This document shows positions 15,104-22,935 of a stretch of DNA of 64,000 bases, piece by piece; the first letter of the stretch is position 1, and each line of letters opens with the position of its first letter. The position numbers were made by a program, and so were the translations under genes. The stretch covers positions 6,559,058 through 6,623,057 of the forward strand of contig CM037870.1 in assembly GCA_021292105.1 (NCBI GenBank). Reading direction: 5' to 3'. This DNA is from Anadara kagoshimensis (lineage: Eukaryota; Mollusca; Bivalvia; Arcoida; Arcidae). Under the pieces are notes generated by a model, which was not told where the DNA came from, searched no databases, and saw nothing but the letters and a program-made list of their open reading frames with translations.

Positions 15104-18100
15104 AAATAAATAATTTTATAAATAAATAAATAATTTAATAAATAAATAATTCAAAGAGATTTGTAAAGATAATTAAAATGATATTACATATTAATGAAAA
15201 TTAAGATGAACAATATTTTAAATAAAAAACGGAAATTTGGGTTCTTTTATTATTTGTTGTGATAAATATAAATAAATAAATAAATAAATAAATTTCAAAA
15301 GAAATGTAAAATTATGTTTTGTAAAAGTATTAATAATAGTATATCATACTTAGAGCAAACACAAATATAGTTATTTTTTCTTTCTTTATTTCTTATTATT
15401 ATGTTTATTTTTTATTTATTTTTTTTCTGCTGAAGGAAACTGAAATACCCAATGCTAAAAAATAAATAAATATATAAAAACACTAGAAGTTATTTCTGAT
15501 AAATCTGGGTAATAATGCAGTTCACTATACAAGCTTCATTAACTAAATAGCTGGGATAACACCTTCTGCGTCACTTCCGGTTTTGTGCCGTTTACTACCA
15601 AAGGGAGATAATACTGTGTTTCAACCGTTTCAGGACTTTAATTTACGCTGTAGAAAGGGACAGAAATGATTAAAGAATGTTATTTGTGGATAAATCGACT
15701 TTTTATGATGCAATCTTTCAGAAAATAGTACTAAAAAAAATTCGGTTTTTGGTGACCGGTGACCTTTAAGTGAAAATTGACATCTTTACTCTTTATTACA
15801 TTTTAGTATAAACATGTGTACGTATGTGTTTAATTTTATGTAATTCTTTATTATTGTTCAGGGCCCTCAAAAAGTTTTATGACCACCATCACAGTATTGT
15901 TGGTTTGAATCCTGGCTTGGTCTGACTAAGACTTAAAAACAGATACTGATTGTTCTTTTGCCAAGTAGGCTGCATTACAAAATGAAAGTTGCAAGGTCCT
16001 TCGGAAGAGATCGTAAAAACCGTGGGCATGAAATGCTAAACACCCTCCCTGCGGATAAGCCCGAGTGCATTACAAAGATGAAAATCTCTGTCACTTCACC
16101 TATAGCTGGTGATGTCTCGATACATGTATAAGTAAAATATATATATTCTTGACTGGTTTTAGCATAAGAGTGACCCATGACCTTGCCAGTTTCTAATAAA
16201 TTGTCACAAGAATTAATGTCATTTATTATATGGTGAGAGAAATAAACATTTTCTGTTTTATTTTTTTATTTCAGTATATGTATATTCTGCGGTGAGAGAA
16301 ATGAGAGTTTTACAGAGGAAGGTTTAGATCTTCATTACTGGAAGAACTGCCCAATGTTGAAACGATGTACAAACTGTAAACAGGTATGTTATCATATTTA
16401 TTTTTCCATTCTTGGAAGTCAAAATTGCCATTGGCTACTAATTTCTGAGAATTTTTTTTTTTTAAAAAGTACCGGTAACCTCCTTTAGCAAATTTGTGCA
16501 AAAAATACATGTGTACTTTCAAATGGATTATATTTTCACAAAATTTGTAAACTTAGCTACATCGAAAACTAGTCATATGTATGTGTTTAACAATTTCCAA
16601 ATTATCTAGTGGAGGTCAAAATTCTTCAGAAACTAGAAATTAAACACAAATACAGGTCCATGTCCAAATCACAATTCCAAAAGCAATGTAATAACTGGCA
16701 AATTAAGTCAACGATGTGAATATCCACCAGTGAAGTGAGGCTTAGTGCCTATAGCATTAAATTGAAACAGGTAATGATAATTAAAGATCACATATATAAA
16801 AATTTTGATGACAATTCATAGAATTTAATAAAAAAAAATTCACTTTTGCTTAAATTGTAGCTTAATTTGCATAGCTAGGAGTGTTTAGTCACATGAAATA
16901 TACATGTACAGTCCAGCCTCCCTTAAAGAACACCTCATATAAAGGGCCACCTGCTTATAATGGCCAGTAGAATTGTATCCCAATTGTTCTGCCCATAAAT
17001 GATACTTTTACTGGTTCTCTTGGTGGTCTTTATAGACAGGTTTGACTGTATTTCAGTACCACAGTAAGTAACTTTATCATACATAGGACTGAGACATTTA
17101 AAACCTCTTGATTTTTACAGGTGGTTGAGATAGCCAGTTAGTTATACTGACCATTTATTTTGATTTTTACAGGTGGTTGAGATATCCAGTTATACTGACC
17201 ATTTATTTTGATTTTTACAGGTGGTTGAGATATCCAATTATACTGACCATTTATTTTGATTTTTACAGGTGGTTGAGATAGCCAGTTATACTGATCATTT
17301 ATTGTCCGAGTGTGAAGCCAAGGCTAACTATGCAAAATGTCCGCGCTGCAGTGAAGCAATACATAAGTCAGAATATGACCAGCATGTCGCTGAAAAAACT
17401 TGTAATCGTAAGTATTTATAAATTTATATATCTGTTTTCTTTAATTTTGTATTCTGTATATCATCTATAATCTTACAAAGCATTAAGTATATATTGTAAA
17501 TATTATTATCCCCACTTTTCAGAGAAAGAGGGGATATTAAATTCCAAGTTTCCGTCCGTCTGAAATTCTTGTCTACAGTAATTCTCAAAAACTATGTAGC
17601 ACTATTTCACAAAACTGGGTGCAAGGTATCAATAAAGATAGAAGATGTGCATATAGTTAACCCAAGTTGGTTAACTCGTTTTCCTTAAAGTTATAGCCCC
17701 TTAAACATAAGTGCAAATCTCCTGTTGGTGGGGGATCCTTATTCACTGAATTTGCTTGTAGCATTTGTGTTATACAGTCAAACCTACCTTAAAGGTCACA
17801 GCAGTAAAAAGGTCTCCTGGCTGTCAAAAAGTATAAAATCAATGGTGTTAAACAGTGAAAACTAAACAGCAGTCATAAGGTCCCTGGCTGCCATGGTCGA
17901 GAACAGTACCAAGTCATTTGTGTATACAGTGTAACCTACACTGTGGTAAAAAGGTCCACCATGACTGTGAAGCCAAGAAAAGTAACAGATTATTATATGT
18001 ATTAAAGTCAAACCTACCTAAACAGGTTACAGGTAACAACAGTAAAAAGGCTCAACATGGTCAATGATAGATAAGATTTTCAAGAGGCTATGTTGTACTC

Positions 18101-18583
18101 CTGACACCAGTTGTTGCTACAGTTTTTTTCTTCAAGTCAGCATAAAATTTTGAAAAAAATAACCTACTATCTTTAATATATCATATTTTAGTCTTTACAA
18201 TAAATGCTTATTTTTCTATTCTCTTTGTTTCATAACAATATTGATGAATTCAGAAAAATGTGGAATATTTTTTATATTGTAGCTTCAAAATCAGGAACAA
18301 ATCACTGCCCATTATGTCATCAGAACATAGACTCTGGAGAAGAGGGTTGGAAGAAACATTTGATGGGCAAAGATGGATGTAAACAAAACCCTCGGAGATT
18401 GTTAGCTCTTAATAAACCCACAGGTAAGATAACATTCTTAACAAAAAATGCACTGAAGGATTGAAAAAAAAACTGCCTGGTAAAATGACAGAACCTTTAC
18501 CTGACTTTTGTTCAAGGCAGATTCTAATCTGAGAAATTTGTCAGTTTGCTTTCTGAAGTGAAGGCCAGCATTTTTTGTTGTTT

Positions 18584-18614
<31 letters not shown>

Positions 18615-19085
18615 GGACTTTGGTTTCCTCCACCATCCCTGAACTGACTGCCTCAATATATTTAATAGAATCTTGAGTTGCGTGTAAAACATCATTGCTT
18701 CACCCACTGTCCATTTTTTAATGTTATTCTGAAACATTTTGTTTTGAAGGTGTCTAAGAGGTGTTCATCTTTCTTTCACCATAGATTAGGGAACATGAAA
18801 GTGCCTTGGACCAAGGGCTAGAGGAATTTTTTCTCAATGAATGTTTGTCACATGTTTCTCCTGTTTGATAGGAAATTACAAATTGAAAAAGTAATATCAA
18901 ACAATTAAGGTTCAGTTTACCATTTATTTATTTATTTATTATTATTATTATTTTTTTTTTTTTATATAATCTCCCAAAAATAAAATACAACTTACAACAT
19001 AATTTGAAAAATCTGATTATAATGAATCATTTTCATTATAGGTGGCAAAGGTGTAAAGGGAACAACAGGTGCAAAGAAGAAATAA
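1..19085 (+). CDS. CEP104: CEP104, centrosomal/ciliary-tip protein of 104 kDa (C-terminal ~543 residues; 5' part outside window)
   Basis: Coding exons, each with AG/GT borders and matching phase: 1-28 (partial), 681-755, 5351-5409, 6015-6097, 6365-6529, 6713-6774, 7336-7408, 8398-8463, 8825-8949, 10836-11070, 11881-11997, 12630-12650, 13357-13448, 16275-16383, 17269-17407, 18283-18423, 19042-19085 (stop TAA 19083-19085). The product aligns by eye with vertebrate CEP104: a linker with two ERP(I/L)P motifs, a TOG domain (about residues 57-325 of the visible part), a Lys/Glu-rich helix and a Cys/His zinc-finger block (about 400-515). Known role: CEP104 sits at centriole distal ends and ciliary tips, binds tubulin through TOG and CP110 through the zinc fingers, and is a Joubert-syndrome gene (JBTS25). 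The N-terminal jelly-roll domain must lie upstream of position 1. Unlike human CEP104, the C-terminal tail is short and shows no SxIP motif. No transcript evidence is available; the final exon is the least certain. Confidence 0.95.
836..1620. repeat. Degenerate ~62-bp tandem repeat inside a higher-order duplication
   Basis: Units containing TTGCATGTATTATAAACACC, then CACATTACTTCACCT, then a CCCCTACTGGTAGCACTGA-like end recur from about 836 to 1310. A second level is visible: the segment with GCATTTTGCTGTCTAGCC occurs at about 1070 and again at about 1460, with similar flanks. A block of roughly 390 bp was therefore duplicated. Confidence 0.7.
1742..2053. mobile_element. Non-autonomous element with CAGGGATTTAT terminal inverted repeats (hAT-like)
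   Basis: The left end CAGGGATTTAT (1742-1752) is matched in inverse by ATAAATCCCTG (2043-2053). The 5'-CAGGG terminus is typical of hAT superfamily elements. The inside carries GGGCC and TTTTCCCA motifs in opposite orientations near the two ends (AATTCCCAAT, TTTTCCCAAAA), giving a partly palindromic layout. No transposase is present. The flanks share only ATGTA, so an 8-bp target duplication is not secure. Confidence 0.6.
2325..3150 (-). repeat. Two copies of a dispersed repeat family with a terminal hairpin (Helitron-like candidate)
   Basis: Copies at about 2325-2640 and 2880-3150 share CACTATTTTA(A/C)(A/G)AAACTT, GTGCAAAGCATCAACATT and a GGAAATCC/GGAGATCATTATT ending. The second copy starts with a GC-rich hairpin (CCCCCTGCCTTTTC against GAAAGAAGGGG, about 2884-2911). 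Further copies lie at 17508-17765 and, in opposite orientation, 44938-45191. Read in the 44938 orientation the hairpin is at the 3' end, as in Helitrons. No Rep/helicase ORF is present, so the class is tentative. Confidence 0.5.
3630..3965. repeat. Tandem array carrying repeated TCATGTGAT
   Basis: The array is an irregular alternation of GTCATGTGATTATGCATG and TCACTACA units, about 25-40 bp each. Nine exact TCATGTGAT copies can be counted, plus degenerate ones. It lies within the large CEP104 intron. TCATGTGA is the extended E-box (M-box) bound by MITF/TFE-family bHLH-Zip factors; any function here is conjecture. Confidence 0.75.
4378..4460 (+). mobile_element. Degenerate tRNA-like SINE head
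   Basis: An A-box-like TGGCTGAGTGG (about 4389-4399) is followed about 45 bases later by a B-box-like GTTGAAATCC. This spacing is tRNA-like, but the segment lacks a complete cloverleaf, so it is most likely a decayed SINE promoter rather than a functional tRNA. An 81-residue open frame over it is incidental. Confidence 0.4.
5512..5695. mobile_element. MITE with TACAGTCAAACCTG-type ends
   Basis: The left end TATAGTCAAGCATGTCTATA and the right end GGCAGGTTTGACTGTACA are imperfect inverted repeats. Internal GACCACCT/AGGTGGCC motifs extend the symmetry. Relatives lie at 16907-17050, 17771-18060 (rearranged) and 29110-29222. The 65-residue open frame over it is a by-product of the repeat. Confidence 0.65.
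6015..11070 (+). CDS. CEP104: CEP104 exons encoding the TOG domain
   Basis: Eight exons (6015-6097 through 10836-11070) encode the helical TOG array. It opens with MTEKDLREASSAIDVFGEPL, continues with WSYREDALLAVYKEM (the Trp-x-x-Arg-Glu pattern of HEAT repeat A in TOG domains) and ends with ITLYRQLFEFFDKVDGKPS. In CEP104 this single TOG binds tubulin dimers. The intron after 8949 is 1.9 kb. It contains a duplicated exon end, a TIR element with a recombinase-like ORF fragment and a perfect hairpin. Confidence 0.93.
7834..8328. mobile_element. Non-autonomous TIR element in a CEP104 intron (possibly hAT-like)
   Basis: The left end CAGAGCCCTAGATAA (from 7835) and the right end TTATCTGGAGCTCTG are imperfect inverted repeats. 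The roughly 500-bp body is more GC-balanced than the intron around it. No transposase frame exists. Target-site duplication is unclear. Confidence 0.45.
8985..9071 (+). repeat. Tandem duplicate of a CEP104 exon end with its splice donor
   Basis: About 87 bases repeat the 3' end of the upstream exon and its donor (original 8883-8972, offset 102). The copy has a few substitutions and lacks one base before the donor, so it is out of frame. Its donor AACAG/GTAAGT is intact. Extending the real exon into the copy meets TAA at once (AACAGGTAA), so the copy is not coding. Confidence 0.85.
9304..10507. mobile_element. 1.2-kb TIR element carrying a Crypton-like ORF fragment
   Basis: Perfect 17-bp terminal inverted repeats lie at 9304-9320 (TTTATTACCACTTTGGT) and 10491-10507. 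The inside contains a DUF3504-like open frame (9800-10018) and a module found again near 24040-24310. Classical Cryptons lack TIRs, so the coding fragment may have been picked up, or the TIRs may belong to a non-autonomous carrier. The element sits in the CEP104 intron 8950-10835. Confidence 0.65.
9800..10018 (+). pseudogene. Crypton/DUF3504 (KIAA1958/ZMYM-like) tyrosine-recombinase fragment
   Basis: The 72-residue frame reads ATDPSTGAKFVKKTVDELTKN, then a charged stretch, then MCPVASYMSVYSA. The order DELTKN, then a short linker, then (L/M)CPV-S(F/Y) matches the DUF3504 domain of Crypton-derived recombinases (KCTD1/ZMYM/QRICH1-type). Only this part is present. The frame ends shortly after, with no catalytic Arg-His-Arg-Tyr core, so it is a relic or captured fragment. 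An unrelated short protein is possible. Confidence 0.55.
10511..10645. repeat. Perfect 65-bp inverted repeat with 5-nt loop
   Basis: The arm 10511-10575 starts with GTTATTCGAGATTTTCCC and is exactly repeated in reverse complement at 10581-10645. The loop is TGCGC. It begins three bases after the right TIR of the preceding element. In CEP104 pre-mRNA it would form a long stem. It could be the fused terminal repeats of a deleted transposon. Confidence 0.95.
11140..11300 (+). repeat. Dispersed repeat family with relatives at 16640-16750 and 46985-47115
   Basis: Shared blocks include CCAAAAGCAAAGTAAAAACTT, GTGAGGTCAGGTGCTCTGG and TAGCTAGCT. The copy in the ARMC9 intron (46985-47115) is in the opposite orientation, and the 16640 copy is partial. 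There is no coding capacity, and the class is unknown. Confidence 0.55.
11881..11997 (+). CDS. CEP104: CEP104 exon: charged coiled-coil and Gly-rich linker
   Basis: This 39-codon exon encodes a Lys/Gln/Glu-rich helix with heptad-like leucines (ALQKQLQTLKDI), followed by a glycine-rich segment (GGAGGGSGGKA). It joins the TOG domain to the zinc-finger block. Both borders are phase 0. The following exon (12630-12650) is a 21-nt micro-exon. Confidence 0.9.
12630..12650 (+). CDS. CEP104: CEP104 21-nt micro-exon
   Basis: A 21-base exon encodes VDEPKRK, preceded by a pyrimidine-rich tract ending TTTTTAG and followed by GTAAGT. Both borders are phase 0, so skipping would keep the frame. It lies in the charged linker, where cassette use would change only a basic patch. 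Confidence 0.75.
13462..15771. mobile_element. 2.3-kb element with 24-bp perfect terminal inverted repeats and TTAA ends
   Basis: The 24-base left end 13462-13485 (ACTTAAAGGTCACCGGTCAC...) is the exact reverse complement of 15748-15771. Each terminus contains TTAA followed by the 15-bp AGGTCACCGGTCACC. This fits a TTAA target duplication, as made by piggyBac-type transposases. No long ORF lies inside, so it is non-autonomous. It makes up most of the CEP104 intron 13449-16274. Its interior contains TAAA-rich tandem repeats (14725-15480). Confidence 0.7.
14725..15480. repeat. TAA/TAAA microsatellites within a ~175-bp tandem triplication
   Basis: Three copies of a block with TTTGGGTTCTTTTATTATTT, TGTGATAAATAAATAAAT and GTAAAGATAATTAAAATGATA occur at about 14885, 15040 and 15235. 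Each has a TAAA run of different length. The array is internal to the TTAA-flanked element. Confidence 0.8.
15880..16150 (+). mobile_element. Degenerate SINE, same family as 57435-57780
   Basis: Shared segments with the full-length SINE: TTTGAATCCTGGCTTGGTCT, GACTAAGACTTAAA, CACCCTCCCTGC, GAGTGCATTACAAAG and CTATAGCTG. The tRNA-like head is truncated. It lies just before the first CEP104 zinc-finger exon. Confidence 0.65.
16275..18423 (+). CDS. CEP104: CEP104 exons encoding the C-terminal zinc-finger block
   Basis: Three exons (16275-16383, 17269-17407, 18283-18423) encode consecutive Cys/His units. CIFC is followed by HYWKNC. CTNC is followed by HLLSEC. CPRC is followed by HVAEKTC. CPLC is followed by HLMGKDGC. 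The FCGERNESFTEEGLDLHYW stretch is close to the human CEP104 sequence, and this is the strongest diagnostic part of the gene. In the human protein this region contacts CP110 and NEK1. The acceptor of the middle exon is preceded by three near-copies of itself. Confidence 0.95.
16907..17050. mobile_element. MITE copy, TACAGTC family
   Basis: Left end TACAGTCCAGCCTCCCTTAA; right end CTTTATAGACAGGTTTGACTGTA. It is inserted in the CEP104 intron before the duplicated acceptor array. Related copies lie at 5512-5695 and 29110-29222. Confidence 0.65.
17101..17300 (+). repeat. Tandem array of four CEP104 splice-acceptor copies
   Basis: A 48-52-bp unit of GATTTTTACAG plus the first exon bases GTGGTTGAGATA occurs four times. 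The AG borders lie at 17120, 17172, 17220 and 17268. Only the last leads into an open exon. The first copy meets TAG after seven codons, and copies two and three meet TGA after about 13 codons. The real acceptor is therefore taken to be 17268/17269. Confidence 0.9.
17508..17765 (-). repeat. Hairpin-ended dispersed repeat copy
   Basis: It starts with a TATCCCCACTTTTC...GAAAGAGGGGATA hairpin (about 17508-17536). The body is shared with 2880-3150 and 44938-45191: GCACTATTTCACAAAACT, AGATGTGCATAT, GGGGATCCTTATTCACTGAA. Immediately downstream (17771-18060) is a rearranged cluster of TACAGTCAAACCTACCTTAA motifs. Confidence 0.6.
18581..18616 (+). repeat. T13-G23 homopolymer tract
   Basis: An uninterrupted run of 13 T is followed by 23 G (18594-18616) in the last CEP104 intron, transcribed in the G-rich sense. 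The tract can form G-quadruplexes and is prone to length error. Its exact length in an assembly is unreliable. Confidence 0.85.
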
Positions 19086-19350
19086 AGTCTGATGAAGTAA
19101 ATCTGTTTTAATATTAGAGAAATAAAGTCTGTTTCAACGTTTGAGAATTAAAGGGTGTTAAGATATTGGATAAAATTTAACAGTTTTGGAAAAAATAAGA
19201 TCTGTTTTGTTGTTGGAAAATAAAGATTGTTTAGATATTGGATAAAATTTAAGTTTTGGAAAAAATAAGATCTGTTTTGTTGTTGGAAAATAAAGATTGT
19301 TTAGATATTGGATAAAATTTAACAGTTTTGGAAAAGATAAGATCTGTTTC
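19081..19350 (+). terminator. CEP104 3' UTR with four AATAAA poly(A) signals in tandem repeats
   Basis: AATAAA occurs at 19081-19086 (overlapping the stop codon), 19121-19126, 19219-19224 and 19289-19294. The last two lie in a 70-bp tandem repeat (about 19150-19350; units with GATATTGGATAAAATTTAA and GGAAAATAAAGATTG). The first signal may be too close to the stop to be preferred. The cleavage site cannot be read from sequence. Confidence 0.6.
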
Positions 19351-19965
19351 ATAATTGTATTATAGTCTGTTTTTTCACTGGAGAAATGTTATATACAGAT
19401 GTATATATATGTAAAATATTTCATACTTTGGTAGATTTCTTCATGAGCCACTTGGTGAACATTGATGGAAATTGAGTAGTTTATCATAGGGCATTTGAGG
19501 ATAAACATTCCAATTGCTAGGAGTTAAAAAATTACAGATGTAAAGTGCTAGGGTTTAGCCCATTTTGCTTATAGGAGGTGTATCTGTTAGCATTCTCAAA
19601 CATACATCATATACACGTAGAGCTAGTCGCGGAATACGGTAGTTCAAAAGGGAGAACTTTTACTCAAATTAATGACTGCATTAAAAGTTTGAACTGAAAC
19701 AGTAAATTTATAAGATGTCAGTAAAAGGGAAACTATTGATATAAATATGTGATATCAATTCTGGGTAAGAAAAAAAAATCAAAATTTTCTTTACAATGAT
19801 GTTGTTAATTGTATGTGTATTTGTGAATTTTTGCAAAGTTTACACTATGCACATCAAGAACTTGTATAAATACACAACACATGTGATATTCTGTATGCCA
19901 TAAACATTATAAATATACCACTTTATGAGTGGATTGTATGCAAATATAATACACTGCTGTAGAAG

Positions 19966-20215
19966 TTTAGGCAAACAACATTGACTTGTACACTTGACCT
20001 TTAACGTAGATGTTTATTATAGACCAGTACATTGATGTATGGTGAACACAGGTGATTATTTCACCTACATAATGGGAAAGAATAAATAAGTATGTTGTGT
20101 ATGTATTAATTACCAATCTAACACAACCCATGTATTGGGTGGATTGTCATATATGAATATTCCTAATAGAAGGTCAATCAGACAGGTCAATGCTGTTTGC
20201 CTATATGTAACAATA
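19966..20215. mobile_element. TIR element with AGGCAAACAACATTGAC ends
   Basis: The left end reads AGGCAAACAACATTGACTTG. The right end reads GGTCAATGCTGTTTGCCT, an inverted match. Internal CCAGTACATTGATGTATGGTG and AACCCATGTATTGGGTGGAT resemble parts of the element at 22936-23670, which has the same termini with an expanded repeat at its left end. Confidence 0.65.
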
Positions 20216-21838
20216 ATCCAATTGTTATAATGTGTATGTAACTGTCAGTGCCTCAGTACTTTGATTTGTGTAAAAAAAATCTAAGCTGCTGCATCTTGAA
20301 GCAATAAATGTTTTAGTGGATTAAAAAAAATTACTGCTGTCATTTCATTTATATCAATACAATGCAAAATATAATCTATCTTGGAGTATATTTTAAGCTC
20401 AATGCTGTTTTAATACAGCAAGCAATTCTAATAAGGTTGTTGTTGCAGGTCATGTTGCTTTTTTACATGCATTGCAACATTTGTTGGAAAATTTAATTTA
20501 TTTTCTGATTCAACTTTTGTTTGTAAAATTTACATTTTTAACAAAAAATCTTAAACCAGTTTTAGAACTTTAGTCTAGAGTTAGCATTAAGTTGTACTCT
20601 TTTGGCTCGAGAATCTAAAAATTGGGTCCTCTGTAACATTTGAAAACATTCCAAGCGATCTAGATCTAAATTGGGACCAATTCATGATGTTTGTTTTTAT
20701 ATATGTAGAAAGACAATCTTGAGTTGTCTATGTTATATTTTAGTCATTCCAGATGCTTCTAAAATAACATTCCAAAATTTATATGTAAACTTGTGTCAAA
20801 TTACATATATTTCAATTTTTTTTATTTGTGTCAATTTCAGTACATGCTTGTTCATTGACACAATCCTATTTTAACATAAATGCTTTAATGTTATTTTTAC
20901 ACAACATTTTGGATCCATTTTAGTAATTATCCTATTTTATGTCTCATTATATTTCTTTACAGTGACAATGTTTTACTATGTAAATGTCTATGGACCTTGT
21001 CTTGGCAAACCTTTAAGTATCACAAAAAGTATTGATGTCATAGCTAGACATCAAGTCCCAAAGAGTCAGTTTTTATACAAAGCTCAGGTGGTTTTATATG
21101 AAATCCTTTACAAATAAGTGTATTTATAAATTCCAGTGTTAGTGATTTAGACGGACTTTATGGTGTATGATACTTTATAATGCCACTTCTATTATTTTAC
21201 TGTATAGGATTAAAGTACTTGACAATGTTACTTCTGTTATTTTACTTTGTATATTCTGTTTTTTATTTATTTTTGGTAAATCTTCTTGCCATTATTTTAG
21301 TTTTTTATGCTAGATAACTTAATAAGTAAAATGTCTTATAAAATATAGAACAATTTTGTATTGTAGTTAAATTGTCTGAATTTTATCATTCTACGATAGA
21401 ATTTTTATATTAAGGCATTCAGACACATCAAAACACATCTCAGGAATAGGAATATCAACGAATGTGTGGTTCATATCGCCACATTTTATCAATTTTCTGA
21501 AGTCAGTTATGTCTAGTTAAGCCATTTGGCATGTAGAAGAACATCCATGAGTCACACTGGTATTTGAGTCTGTTAATACTTTTTGACTTGCTACTGTAAA
21601 AAAGCTTTTTAATAAAAAATTTTATTTTCAGTAGAAAAGATAAACTTGCCTAGAACAATGATGAACATGACCGTTCTCTTTGAAAGGGGTTTTCTTGTTT
21701 ATTTTCTTCATCTGTTTTGACAGTTTGATGGTTTCAAATAGTGAGGCATTTGTAGACATGACAAAATTTACAAATAATTTGTGATAATTTAACTTCATTA
21801 ATTATTGTACCACATGTTAATTTTTCACATTTAATTAT

Positions 21839-21985
21839 TCTGGAGGAGTCATCTCCCTTTTTTATTGATAATGGAGGAGTTATCTCCCCATGTTCATTGA
21901 TAATGGAGGAGTTATCTCCCTTGTTCATTGATAATGGTGGAGTTATCTCCCTTGTTCACTAATAATGGAGGAGTTATCTCCCATT
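21839..21985. repeat. 31-bp tandem repeat of GGAGTTATCTCCC
   Basis: Five units of GGAGGAGTTATCTCCC followed by TTGTTCATTGATAAT lie head to tail. The core GGGAGATAACTCC is also scattered singly in the window (for example 13329, 15600, 53310, 56837). Confidence 0.85.
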
Positions 21986-22195
21986 AAATTTTATATCATT
22001 ATTATTATTATAAATATATGTATATTACAAACATTATTATTATTACAGTTAGAGAATAATGCTCATATTTTGTTAGATATCAATGATGTATGTCAAATTT
22101 ATACTACAAATAAATTGTGGTAAATTAAATTAATATGAGTCTGTTATTATTTCACTTGGAATTGTCAGACTGCTAGTCATTCCTCTACATTTAAA

Positions 22196-22810
22196 TCATG
22201 GTTGCTTCACTGGTTTAACGATAGAATGTCCACTGCAATAGGAGGAGGTTATGAGTTCAAACTTCTGCCAGATCATACACAAGACTTTGAGACAATTGTT
22301 TCCTTAATTACGGAAATAAGAAGAAAGATTCAATAGTTGCAAGAATAATATGACATGGGGAGTGGTATACTTTTCTTGAGTTGAAGAGCTACCACCTTAA
22401 AGTCACCTAGAGTGTGCACTAGTACAAAACAGACCACAAAACATTCACATCTCGTGCATACATACTGGTTTGAGAATCTGTAGAGATAATTAAGCTTGCC
22501 AACATAATTAAATTTTGCTGAGAATTTGATGAATGCATGTGTGTTTTACACCGTAGTCAACTTTAAGATTATTTCACTTATACTGAGGTGGTCAGTTGGT
22601 GAAGGAAACTGGAAAAAACATTAACCTATGCAAGCAAAACGATATACTCTCTCACACTAAGATCTGTCCCAAGTGGATTCTTAAATACAAAAGTAGTTTT
22701 GCATGGAATGTAAAACTAACAAGCACTACTTGATGGAGCATGGCTATACAGAATTTCCTTCCAAGTCCAATGACCCAGTCTAAATTCACTCATACTGTGG
22801 TGGTCAATAC
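22196..22810. mobile_element. Degenerate SINE-like relics
   Basis: 22196-22330 shows a tRNA-like pattern (GGTTGCTTCACTGGTTTAAC, then GTTATGAGTTCAAACTT). 22555-22810 contains GAAGGAAACTGGAAAAAACA, matching the reverse complement of the SINE-like copy at 27775-28010. Both are too decayed for exact ends. Confidence 0.35.
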
Positions 22811-22935
22811 AGGAAAGTCGGGGAAACTTCAGAATTATAGTTGGTACACAGGCTGATTATCACACCATAGAAGTAAAAAGCAAAGAAACAAACTTCATTC
22901 TGATAAATCTGAAAAAATAGCTGAAAATGGAAAAA

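Noticed and set aside
18438-18737. Minus-strand frame with a proline/lysine run
   Set aside because: It is a translation of the T13-G23 tract and its surroundings in the opposite strand.
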